A DNA stretch of 52,720 nucleotides from Candidatus Aminicenantota bacterium. Lineage in GTDB: Bacteria > Acidobacteriota > Aminicenantia > Aminicenantales > JAFGAV01. Positions 45,354 through 52,720 of the stretch are shown here, piece by piece. The DNA lies in assembly GCA_016933515.1 (NCBI GenBank), contig JAFGAV010000005.1, positions 1-52,720 of the forward strand, given 5' to 3'. The notes beneath the pieces are model-generated. The model was not told where the DNA came from, did not search any database, and saw only the letters and a program-made list of their open reading frames with translations. Every line of letters starts with the position of its first letter. Within the stretch, counting starts at the first letter, position 1. Both the position numbers and the translations under genes were made by a program.

Positions 45354-45821
45354 ATGCGCAGGGCTTTCACCCTGACGGAAATGCTGGTCACGGTGGCCAT
45401 TCTGGCCATCTTGGCCGGCGCGGCCATCCCCCTGGCCAAAAACGCCGTCCAGCGCGAAAAAGAAATCGAGCTCGCGCGGGCGCTGCGCGAAATGCGGGAA
45501 GCCATTGATCTCTACAAGCGCCTGGCCGACGAAAAGAAAATCGATGCCGATCCGGACTCCGAAGGATATCCGCCCGACTTGAAAGCCCTGGTGGAGGGTG
45601 TCGAGCTCAAAGGCGGGCAAAACGACCCCTCGGCCCGCGCGAGAATCATCAAGTTCCTGCGCCGCATCCCCCGCGACCCGATGACCCGGTCGACCGACTG
45701 GGGGCTGCGCTCCTACCAGGATAAGCCGGACGACGCTTCCTGGGGGGGGGAAAATGTCTATGATGTCTACACGAAGAGCCGGGGCCGGGCCCTGGACGGG
45801 ACGCTTTACCGGGAATGGTGA
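45354..45821 (+). CDS. Type II secretion GspG-like pseudopilin
   Basis: RRAFTLTEMLVTVAILAILAGAAIPL; DPMTRSTDWGLRSYQD. Confidence 0.85.
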   Translation: MRRAFTLTEMLVTVAILAILAGAAIPLAKNAVQREKEIELARALREMREAIDLYKRLADEKKIDADPDSEGYPPDLKALVEGVELKGGQNDPSARARIIKFLRRIPRDPMTRSTDWGLRSYQDKPDDASWGGENVYDVYTKSRGRALDGTLYREW

Positions 45822-45822
45822 G

Positions 45823-46224
45823 ATGACGGCCAGAACGCGCCAGGGCTTCACCCTCATCGAGCTCATCATCGTTTTCACTCTCATCGGCATCCTCGTCGGC
45901 CTCGGGCTGCCTCAGTACAAGTACGCCACCCGGAAGGCCCGGGAGGCCGTTCTGAAGGAAAATCTTTTCCAGATGCGCAAGCTCATCGATCAATACTTCA
46001 CGGACAAGGAGAAGCGTCCGGCTTCTCTCCAGGCGCTGGTCGACGAAGACTATTTGCATTCGATCCCCGTCGATCCCTTCACCAAATCCCGAACGACCTG
46101 GCAGGAAATCCGCGAGGAGCCCTCCGAGGACGCCGTCCTGACCGCCGAAGGTCTGGGCATCATCGATGTCCGCTCCGGTTCCGAGGAAAAGGGGCTGGAC
46201 GGAACGCCCTACAACACCTGGTGA
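45823..46224 (+). CDS. Type II secretion/type IV pilin-like pseudopilin
   Basis: RQGFTLIELIIVFTLIGILVGLGLPQYKYATRKAREAV. Confidence 0.88.
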   Translation: MTARTRQGFTLIELIIVFTLIGILVGLGLPQYKYATRKAREAVLKENLFQMRKLIDQYFTDKEKRPASLQALVDEDYLHSIPVDPFTKSRTTWQEIREEPSEDAVLTAEGLGIIDVRSGSEEKGLDGTPYNTW

Positions 46225-46230
46225 CCGGCC

Positions 46231-46758
46231 ATGACGGAACGCCGCGGCGCCGCCCTGATCATGCTCCTCCTGATCCTGTCGGTGATGGCCGTGGGCCTTC
46301 TGGCCGCCGTTCCGCTGTGGCAAACCCAGATGCAGCGGGAGAAGGAAGCGGAGCTCATTTTCCGCGGCCGCCAGATCGTCGAGGCCGTCCGCGTCTATGC
46401 GGCCCGTTACCCGGGACAGTACCCGGAGTCGCTTGAGGAGCTCTACGAAAAACGCTGCCTGCGCCGTCTTTACGCCGACCCGATGACGCCGGGCGGGGAA
46501 TGGAATCTCCTTCTCCTTCCGGGCGACGCCGGAACGGGGACCGGGGGCTCGGCCCAGAGGGTGCTTCTCGTTCCCGAAAAGAGACTTTCCGCCGTTCAGG
46601 CTCCCCGGCTCATCGGCGTGGTCAGCTCTTCGACAAAAACATCCTTTAAAATCTTCAACCGGGCCTCGTCCTACGACCGGTGGCTGTTCTATTACGGGCA
46701 GGACCCGGAGCAACAAACCCAGGTCATTCGCGTCGGCGGGGACGGAGAGGATCGTTGA
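46231..46758 (+). CDS. Pseudopilin-like protein lacking Glu5
   Basis: RRGAALIMLLLILSVMAVGLLAAVPLWQTQMQREKEAELIFRGRQIVEAVRVYAARYPGQYPESLEEL. Confidence 0.78.
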   Translation: MTERRGAALIMLLLILSVMAVGLLAAVPLWQTQMQREKEAELIFRGRQIVEAVRVYAARYPGQYPESLEELYEKRCLRRLYADPMTPGGEWNLLLLPGDAGTGTGGSAQRVLLVPEKRLSAVQAPRLIGVVSSSTKTSFKIFNRASSYDRWLFYYGQDPEQQTQVIRVGGDGEDR

Positions 46759-47924
46759 CCTCCGTTCTCATCGTCGCCGGGGAAAACTCGGGTGAACAGT
46801 ACGGCGCCGGACTGGTCCGCGCCGTGCGCCGGATCCGGACCGGCGTCCGATTCTTCGGCATCGGCGGCCGTGAGATGGACCGGGCCGGCGTTGAAATCCT
46901 TCACCGCCTGGAAGACCTGGCCGTGGTCGGCGTTTTCGAGGTTCTGTCTCGGCTCCCGCGGCTGCGCGGGATTTTCCGGAGTCTCGTCGCGGAAGCGCAG
47001 GTCCGCCGCCCGGCGGCGGCCGTTCTCATCGATTCGCCCGATTTCAACCTCCGGTTGGCCAAGAAGCTCAAGGCGGCCGGAGTCCCCGTTCTGTACTACG
47101 TCAGCCCCACGGTCTGGGCCTGGCGCCGCGGACGGCTGAAAACCATCCGCCGGGCCGTGTCGCGCATGCTGCTCATCTTCCCTTTCGAGCAGGCCCTCTA
47201 CGACCGGGCCGGCATCTCCGCGACGTATGTCGGCCATCCCCTCTCGGAGTATCTCACCGTCCGTAGGCCGCGGGAGCGGTTCCTTCGGTCTCACGGTCTG
47301 AATCCGCGGCACAAGCTCGTGGCCGTTCTTCCAGGGAGCCGGAAGGGAGAGGTTGAGCGCCACATGTCGGTCTTGACGCGCGGCCTCGCCCTTCTGAAAG
47401 CCCGAATGCCGCTCAACGTTCTTTTCGTCCTGGCGGAAAACCTTGATCCGCAGATTCTGTCCGAACGCCTTCCTCCCGGCTTGAAGGATGCGAACATCGT
47501 CAGCCGAAACCGTTATGAAGCCCTGGCCGCAGCCGATCTCGTCCTCTCGGCCTGCGGCACGGCCAACCTCGAGGCGGCCATGCTGGGCCGCCCCCTGGTG
47601 ACGTTTTACCGGATTTCCCCGCTGACCTATTTCTTCGGCCGCCGACTGGTCCGGATCAACCGATTCAGCATCGTAAACATTCTCGCCGGCCGGGACGTGG
47701 TTCCGGAGCTTATCCAGACGGGATTCACTCCGGAAGCGGTCTGCGACCGCGCCCTGGAAGTCCTGACCGACGCCGGAATCAGGAAAACCATGGACAGCGA
47801 GTTCCGCAGGCTGAGAAAGATGATGGGCCGGAAAAAGCCGTCCCTGGCGGCCGCCCGGGAACTCGGGAAACTCCTCGACGCCGCCGAGCCTTCACGCCTC
47901 CGCGCCGAGGAGCCGACGGCTTAG
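46755..47924 (+). CDS. lpxB: Lipid-A-disaccharide synthase
   Basis: TTG start; LIVAGENSGEQYGAGLVRAV, IDSPDFNLRLAKKLK, YYVSPTVWAWRRGRLKTI, FVGHPL-like YVGHPLSEYL. Confidence 0.94.
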   Translation: MTSVLIVAGENSGEQYGAGLVRAVRRIRTGVRFFGIGGREMDRAGVEILHRLEDLAVVGVFEVLSRLPRLRGIFRSLVAEAQVRRPAAAVLIDSPDFNLRLAKKLKAAGVPVLYYVSPTVWAWRRGRLKTIRRAVSRMLLIFPFEQALYDRAGISATYVGHPLSEYLTVRRPRERFLRSHGLNPRHKLVAVLPGSRKGEVERHMSVLTRGLALLKARMPLNVLFVLAENLDPQILSERLPPGLKDANIVSRNRYEALAAADLVLSACGTANLEAAMLGRPLVTFYRISPLTYFFGRRLVRINRFSIVNILAGRDVVPELIQTGFTPEAVCDRALEVLTDAGIRKTMDSEFRRLRKMMGRKKPSLAAARELGKLLDAAEPSRLRAEEPTA

Positions 47925-49756
47925 GTTTCGAGCACTTCGAGCGCCAAGTCGAGTCGCCCCAGGGGGGGGGAAATCTGAACGCCGTGGACCAAATCCCTCA
48001 CCCGGTCGAGGACTTCTCGGGCGATGAGCACGCCTTCCTTCCGCGCGTGCTCGGGACTCTTTTCCTGCGCCTTTCTCATGCGGCTCATGATTTCCTCGGG
48101 GATGAGGGCGCCGGGAACCTCGTTGTGCATGAACTCGGCGTTCCTCAAGCTGACAAGAGGCCAGATTCCGGCCAGGACGGGAATCTCCCACTCCTTGACG
48201 CGCTCCAGGAACGTCTCCAGGAGACGCACGTCGAAGACCGGCTGGGTGACGCAGAACTCGGCGCCGGCTTCCACCTTCCAGCGGAATCGTGAGAGTTCGT
48301 ATTCGGCGTGGACCGCGCCGGGATTGACGCCCACGCCGATGAGAAAGGCCGTGGGCGATTCGAGGCGCTTCCCGCCGATGTCCCGGCCGCGGTTCAGGGT
48401 GCTGACCATGTTGGTCAGGCCGATGGAATCGACGTCGAACACGGCCGTCGCGTCGGGGTAGTCCCCGAGTTTGGGCGGATCGCCGGTGATGACGAGGAGA
48501 TTGCGCACCCCGTGAGCGTGAATGCCGAGCAGGTCGGACTGCATGCCCAGAAGGTTCCGGTCGCGGCACGTGTAATGGAGGAGGACCTCGATTCCCGTTT
48601 TTTCCGAGAGGAGGAACGCCAGAGCCTGAGAGCTCATCCGGGCGCTGGCCCTCGGCCCGTCGGGAATGTTGACGCAGTCGATGCCGTGCTCTCTGAGCGT
48701 CTTCACGGCCTCGAACGCCGGGCCGGGATTGTGCCCGCGCGGAGGGACGATCTCGACGCTGACGACGAAGCGCCCTTCGTCGAGCTTCAAGCCGAGAGCC
48801 GATTTGTCCCGCCGGGGGACGGCCGGCCCGGCGCTTTCGTCGCGGGGAACGCTCACCGCCACGACGCGCCGTTCGGGAGGCTGGAGCGCGCGAATCGCGC
48901 CGCGCATGGCCTTGATGTGCGGCGGGGCGGTGCCGCAGCAGCCGCCCAAGATCTTGACCCCGCTCTGGATGAACCTTTTGGCGAACTCGGCCATGTATTC
49001 CGGGGAGCAGAGATAGATGTTCCGGCCTTCGACCTCGCGCGGCATTCCGGCATTGGGCATGGCCGAGAGCGGGAGCTTGGTGACGCGGGCCATCCGTTCG
49101 ATGCTCTGAAGCATGAGCGCCGGTCCGACGCTGCAATTGAGGCCGACGACATGAGCCCCCCACTCCTCGAGCATGCGGGTGAACACCTCGGGCGTCGTCC
49201 CGTACAGGCTGTTGCCGTCCTCGCCGATCGTCATCTGGGCCACGACCGGAAGCTCCGCCGCCGTCTTCACCGCCCTGAGCGCCTGGTGGATCTCATTGAT
49301 GTCCGAAAACGTTTCCAAGATGAACAGGTCCGCCCCTCCCTCGGCCAGGGCGGATGCCTGCTCCCGAAAAGCGGACTCGGCCTCCTCGATCGAGGTCGGG
49401 CCCCAAGGTTCGATTTTCAGGCCCAGGGGACCGATCGAGCCCGCAACAAAGACCGCCTCCCCGGCTTCTTCCTTCGCCAGCCGCGCTCCGGCGCGGTTGA
49501 TGTCGCCCACTTTGTCGTCCAGGCCGAATTTCTTCAGCTTGTATCGGTTGGCGGCGAACGTGTTGGTCTCGATGAGATCGACGCCGCATTCCAGGTACTC
49601 CCGGTGAACCTCCCGGACCAGCCCGGACTGGGACAGGTTGAGCTCATCGAAACAGGTTTGGAGGTAGATGCCCTTGTTGTAGAACTGGGTGCCCATGCCC
49701 CCGTCGCAGAGGAGGACGCGGCGGCGGACGAGGTCCAGAAAGTTTTCGGCAGGCAT
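47921..49756 (-). CDS. Bifunctional homocysteine S-methyltransferase / methylenetetrahydrofolate reductase
   Basis: 611 aa; N-term LLCDGGMGTQFYNKG, GGCCGTAPPHIKAM; C-term VSVEIVPPRGHNPGPAFEAVK, FCVTQPVFDVRLLE. Confidence 0.93.
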   Translation of the reverse strand: MPAENFLDLVRRRVLLCDGGMGTQFYNKGIYLQTCFDELNLSQSGLVREVHREYLECGVDLIETNTFAANRYKLKKFGLDDKVGDINRAGARLAKEEAGEAVFVAGSIGPLGLKIEPWGPTSIEEAESAFREQASALAEGGADLFILETFSDINEIHQALRAVKTAAELPVVAQMTIGEDGNSLYGTTPEVFTRMLEEWGAHVVGLNCSVGPALMLQSIERMARVTKLPLSAMPNAGMPREVEGRNIYLCSPEYMAEFAKRFIQSGVKILGGCCGTAPPHIKAMRGAIRALQPPERRVVAVSVPRDESAGPAVPRRDKSALGLKLDEGRFVVSVEIVPPRGHNPGPAFEAVKTLREHGIDCVNIPDGPRASARMSSQALAFLLSEKTGIEVLLHYTCRDRNLLGMQSDLLGIHAHGVRNLLVITGDPPKLGDYPDATAVFDVDSIGLTNMVSTLNRGRDIGGKRLESPTAFLIGVGVNPGAVHAEYELSRFRWKVEAGAEFCVTQPVFDVRLLETFLERVKEWEIPVLAGIWPLVSLRNAEFMHNEVPGALIPEEIMSRMRKAQEKSPEHARKEGVLIAREVLDRVRDLVHGVQISPPLGRLDLALEVLET

Positions 49757-49875
49757 GGGCGACTCCGTCTCGAAACGATCGAAAATTCCGCGTTATTATA
49801 TGCCCGCCGGGAACGTGTGTCAAAAAGCGCGACCTGATCCCGCGGAGCCGATCGGCTTTTTTGAGGTCCGATGTC

Positions 49876-50346
49876 TCAGCGAAGCTTTCTGGGCAGGACA
49901 AACTCCAGCCTGTCGGAGAGCTTGAGACCGCGGGCTTCGGCCTCCCCGCTTTTCAATTCGAGCACGAACATCGCCGGCAGCGGCGAGGGATAAGAGGGGC
50001 AGGGGTCCCTGAGGCAGGGCGGAACGCGAGAGGCGATGTGGACGACGCGCCGGTTTTTATCGAGCCAGAGGATGTCGATGGCGAAGCGCACGTTTTTCAT
50101 CCAAAAAGGGTGGAAATCCTCTTCGGCGAAGACGAACAGCATGCCCTGGTCGGCGTTCATGCGCGGGCGGTGCATCAGGCCCATCTGCCGCTCCGCGTCG
50201 GTTACGGCCAATTCGGCCGTCACCGCGCTTCCGTCCGGAAAAAACACTTTGACCGACGGCCTCATCCCCTCGGCTAAAATGCAACCCGCAAGGACCGGAA
50301 GTGCCGCCGCCCAGGAGAACCGCGAAAAGCTTCTCCGGAAACGCAC
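49876..50346 (-). CDS. DUF192 protein, secreted/lipoprotein-like
   Basis: AERQMGLMHRPRMNADQGMLFVFAEEDFHPFWMKNVRFAIDILWLD; LAGC lipobox; GTG at 50346 follows GGAGG. Confidence 0.85.
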   Translation of the reverse strand: MRFRRSFSRFSWAAALPVLAGCILAEGMRPSVKVFFPDGSAVTAELAVTDAERQMGLMHRPRMNADQGMLFVFAEEDFHPFWMKNVRFAIDILWLDKNRRVVHIASRVPPCLRDPCPSYPSPLPAMFVLELKSGEAEARGLKLSDRLEFVLPRKLR

Positions 50347-50492
50347 CGTATTCACCTCCGCTGCCGCGCCTCGCCCGACAGGATTTTCGTTCCGTCCTCT
50401 TCCTGACGGGATTATACCATGCCTTTCCTTTCGGAAACACGCGCCGGCGGCGCCTGCAAGAAAAGACTCGCGCACCGAGAGGTTCCGCGCGG

Positions 50493-51125
50493 TTAGTGAA
50501 CGGTCACCAGGGGCACGAACCTCACCGGAAGGAGCTCCGTGCGGTGGAAGTCTTTCCCCTCGCGGACGATGAGAACGAGTTCCTGCGCCGCGGTCCCCAC
50601 CGGCAGAATCAAGCGCCCGCCGTCACCAAGCTGGGACGGAAGGGCCGCGGGCACGGCCTCGGCGGCCGCCGTAACGATGATGCCGTCGTAAGGGGCGTTC
50701 TCCGGCCAGCCTCGGCTGCCGTCGCCGACCCGGAAGCGGATGTTCTCATAGCCCAAGCCGCCCAGCGTTTCACGGGCCCGCCGGGACAATTCCTCGATCA
50801 CTTCCACGCTGAAGACCTCGGCCGCCGATTCCGCCAGGACGGCTGTCTGGTAGCCGGATCCGGTTCCGATCTCGAGGATTCTCTCCCGGCCGCCGAGCTT
50901 TAAGGCTTCGGTCATGAAAGCGACGATATAAGGCTGGGAAATCGTCTGTCCCTCGCCGATGGCCAGGGGCTCATCCTCGTAGGCTTCCTCCCGTCGGTTT
51001 TCCGGAACGAACAGGTGCCGCGGCACGCGTCGGAGAACTTCCAAGAGGCGCGCATCCTTGACGCCCCGGGACGCGATCTGCGTTTCGACCATCTTCAGCC
51101 TCAGATCGGTGAATCGGTCTGCCAT
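50493..51125 (-). CDS. pcm: Protein-L-isoaspartate O-methyltransferase
   Basis: 210 aa; QTISQPYIVAFMTEAL, ILEIGTGSGYQTAVLAE, VGDGSRGWPENAPYDGIIVTAAA. Confidence 0.95.
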   Translation of the reverse strand: MADRFTDLRLKMVETQIASRGVKDARLLEVLRRVPRHLFVPENRREEAYEDEPLAIGEGQTISQPYIVAFMTEALKLGGRERILEIGTGSGYQTAVLAESAAEVFSVEVIEELSRRARETLGGLGYENIRFRVGDGSRGWPENAPYDGIIVTAAAEAVPAALPSQLGDGGRLILPVGTAAQELVLIVREGKDFHRTELLPVRFVPLVTVH

Positions 51126-51167
51126 GTTTCCCAGAGGCCTCCGCGCCGGACGCCCGGCGCGCCGGAA

Positions 51168-52619
51168 TCAGTAGGCCCGGGCGAACACCGCCCGCGACAC
51201 CGATTTCCGTCCGCAGGCCAGACAGCGCCCTTCGGGCATCGGGTCCTCATCCAAGGGGAGGATCCGGATGCCGGCCGCGGTTTCCTGTTTCACCTTTTCC
51301 TCGCATTCGCGGGCGCCGCACCACGGCGAAAGGAGGAATCCCCTCCGGCTTTCGACCAGGCGCTTGAATTCCTCGTAATCGTCCGTAACGCGGGTGTTGT
51401 CGGCGAGGAAGGCTCTCGCCTGCCGGAGAAGGCCGGCCTGAATCTCGTCCAGAAGCCGATTGACCGTTTCCGGAAGGGAATCCATGGGAATCGACGCCTT
51501 GCGGCGCTCGTCCCGCTTTACGGCGACGGCTTTTCCTTCCTTGACGTCCCGCGGACCGACCTCCAGACGCAGCGGCACGCCGCGCATCTCCCAATCGGAG
51601 AACTTCCAGCCCGGTGTGAATTCCTCGCGGTCGTCGAGCGTCACCCGGATTCCGGCCCCGAGGAGATCCTCCTTGATCCGGCGGGCGACGGGGAGAACGG
51701 TGTTCTTCCAATCGCCCATGGAGATGGGAATGATCACGACCTGGACGGGCGCCACGGCCGGAGGAAACCTCAGGCCGGAATCATCGCCGTGAACCATGAC
51801 CACGGCGCCGATGAGGCGGGTGGAAACGCCCCAAGACGTCTGCCAAACATGCTGCAGAGCCTGGTTTTGGTCCTCAAAACGGATGCCGAACACGTTGGAG
51901 AAATTCTGGCCCAGATGGTGCGACGTGCCCATCTGCAGGGCTTTTCCGTCCGACATCAGGGCTTCCAGAGAATAGGTTTGAAGGGCGCCGGCGAATTTGT
52001 CCCAGTCGGTTTTCCGACCGGCCACCGTCGGGATCGCCAGTTCGGTTTCTATGAACTCCCGGTAAATGTTCAGGATATCCAGGGTCTCCTTCCGCGCCTC
52101 TTCCTCCGTGGCATGGGCGGTGTGACCTTCCTGCCAAAGAAACTCCGTGGTCCGGAGGAAAGGCCGGGTGACCTTTTCCCAGCGGACGATGTTGGCCCAC
52201 TGGTTGATGAGGACGGGAAGGTCCCGGTAAGACTTGATCCATTTGGCGAACATGCTGCCGATGATGGCCTCCGAAGTCGGCCGAACGGCCAGACGCTCCT
52301 CAAGCTCTTCGCGCCCGCCCTGGGTCACCCAGGCCACCTCGGGAGCGAACCCCTCGACGTGGGCCATTTCCTTCTGGAGGAAACTCTCGGGGATGAAAAG
52401 GGGAAAATAAGCGTTGACATGCCCGGCCGCCTTGAGCCGCCGGTCGAGCAGTCTCTGGATGCTCTCCCAGACCGCGTAACCGTAGGGACGGATGACCATC
52501 ATGCCTTTCATGGGTGCGTAATCGGCCATCTCCGTCTTGCGGATGATTTCCAGGTACCACTTGGAAAAGTCTTCGCTCTTGGGGCTGACCTGCTTGACCA
52601 GACGTTCTTCCTCGGCCAC
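51168..52619 (-). CDS. proS: Prolyl-tRNA synthetase (archaeal/eukaryal-type short form)
   Basis: SPKSEDFSKWYLEIIRKTEMADYAPMKGMMVIRPYGYAVWE, TSEAIIGSMFAKWIKSYRDLPVLINQW; start moved to GTG 52619 preceded by GGAGAG (ORF track start 52679; ATG alternative 52652). Confidence 0.93.
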   Translation of the reverse strand: MAEEERLVKQVSPKSEDFSKWYLEIIRKTEMADYAPMKGMMVIRPYGYAVWESIQRLLDRRLKAAGHVNAYFPLFIPESFLQKEMAHVEGFAPEVAWVTQGGREELEERLAVRPTSEAIIGSMFAKWIKSYRDLPVLINQWANIVRWEKVTRPFLRTTEFLWQEGHTAHATEEEARKETLDILNIYREFIETELAIPTVAGRKTDWDKFAGALQTYSLEALMSDGKALQMGTSHHLGQNFSNVFGIRFEDQNQALQHVWQTSWGVSTRLIGAVVMVHGDDSGLRFPPAVAPVQVVIIPISMGDWKNTVLPVARRIKEDLLGAGIRVTLDDREEFTPGWKFSDWEMRGVPLRLEVGPRDVKEGKAVAVKRDERRKASIPMDSLPETVNRLLDEIQAGLLRQARAFLADNTRVTDDYEEFKRLVESRRGFLLSPWCGARECEEKVKQETAAGIRILPLDEDPMPEGRCLACGRKSVSRAVFARAY

Positions 52620-52650
52620 GTTTCTCTCCGCGCGCTTCGAATTCGTGGCC

Positions 52651-52679
52651 ATTCTAGACGGGGGGGGAATCTTTGTCAA
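52651..52679 (-). promoter_or_regulatory. proS promoter
   Basis: Reverse strand TTGACA - 17 nt - TAGAAT. Confidence 0.75.
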
Positions 52680-52720
52680 GAAAACAGCCCGGCGGTGCGG
52701 CGGGGGGGGGGGGAGAAAGA

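Noticed and set aside
48308-49837. 509-aa plus-strand ORF
   Set aside because: Antisense to homocysteine methyltransferase/MTHFR.
52692-52714. Poly-G tract at the window end
   Set aside because: Homopolymer near the contig/window edge; may be natural or a sequencing artefact, no function supported.
1-52720. CRISPR arrays, transposases, integrases, prophage genes
   Set aside because: None seen: no regularly spaced direct repeats and no mobile-element protein motifs in the ORF track.

Overview
This is a high-GC bacterial chromosome window of the Acidobacteriota/Aminicenantes type by gene flavour (taxonomy is inference). I call about 50 protein genes, one tRNA-Gly(CCC) with an encoded CCA end, and several promoter-like sites. 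I found no CRISPR array, transposase, integrase or prophage. Main blocks: (a) a minus-strand acyl-CoA operon with archaeal-type HMG-CoA synthase, archaeal-type thiolase, a DUF35 Zn-ribbon protein, a methylcrotonyl-CoA-carboxylase-like beta subunit, enoyl-CoA hydratase, a stand-alone biotin carboxylase and a separate biotin carrier; (b) a transmembrane HTH/FG-GAP protein divergent from an ECF sigma/anti-sigma/LiaF-like/DUF4097 envelope operon; (c) a coupled operon of a PDO-type thioredoxin-fold protein, three tandem alkaline-phosphatase-superfamily enzymes, an RHH-like miniprotein and a membrane protein; (d) two coupled ABC exporter modules; (e) housekeeping genes (rpsO, pnp, pseudopilins, lpxB, waaA, pcm, proS, homocysteine methyltransferase/MTHFR). 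The strongest observation is at 37251-38888 (-): cofactor-independent phosphoglycerate mutase (iPGM) with its two halves in swapped order in one continuous ORF. This is a natural circular permutation that makes the phosphatase domain contiguous and splits the phosphotransferase domain between the two termini. Other leads are a ~240-nt rod-like nested stem structure in the 16.5-16.75 kb intergenic region, and the HMGCS/thiolase/DUF35 + MCC operon, which could be a lyase-free HMG-CoA/leucine route. All assignments come from reading the sequence and remembered family motifs; no database search was run.
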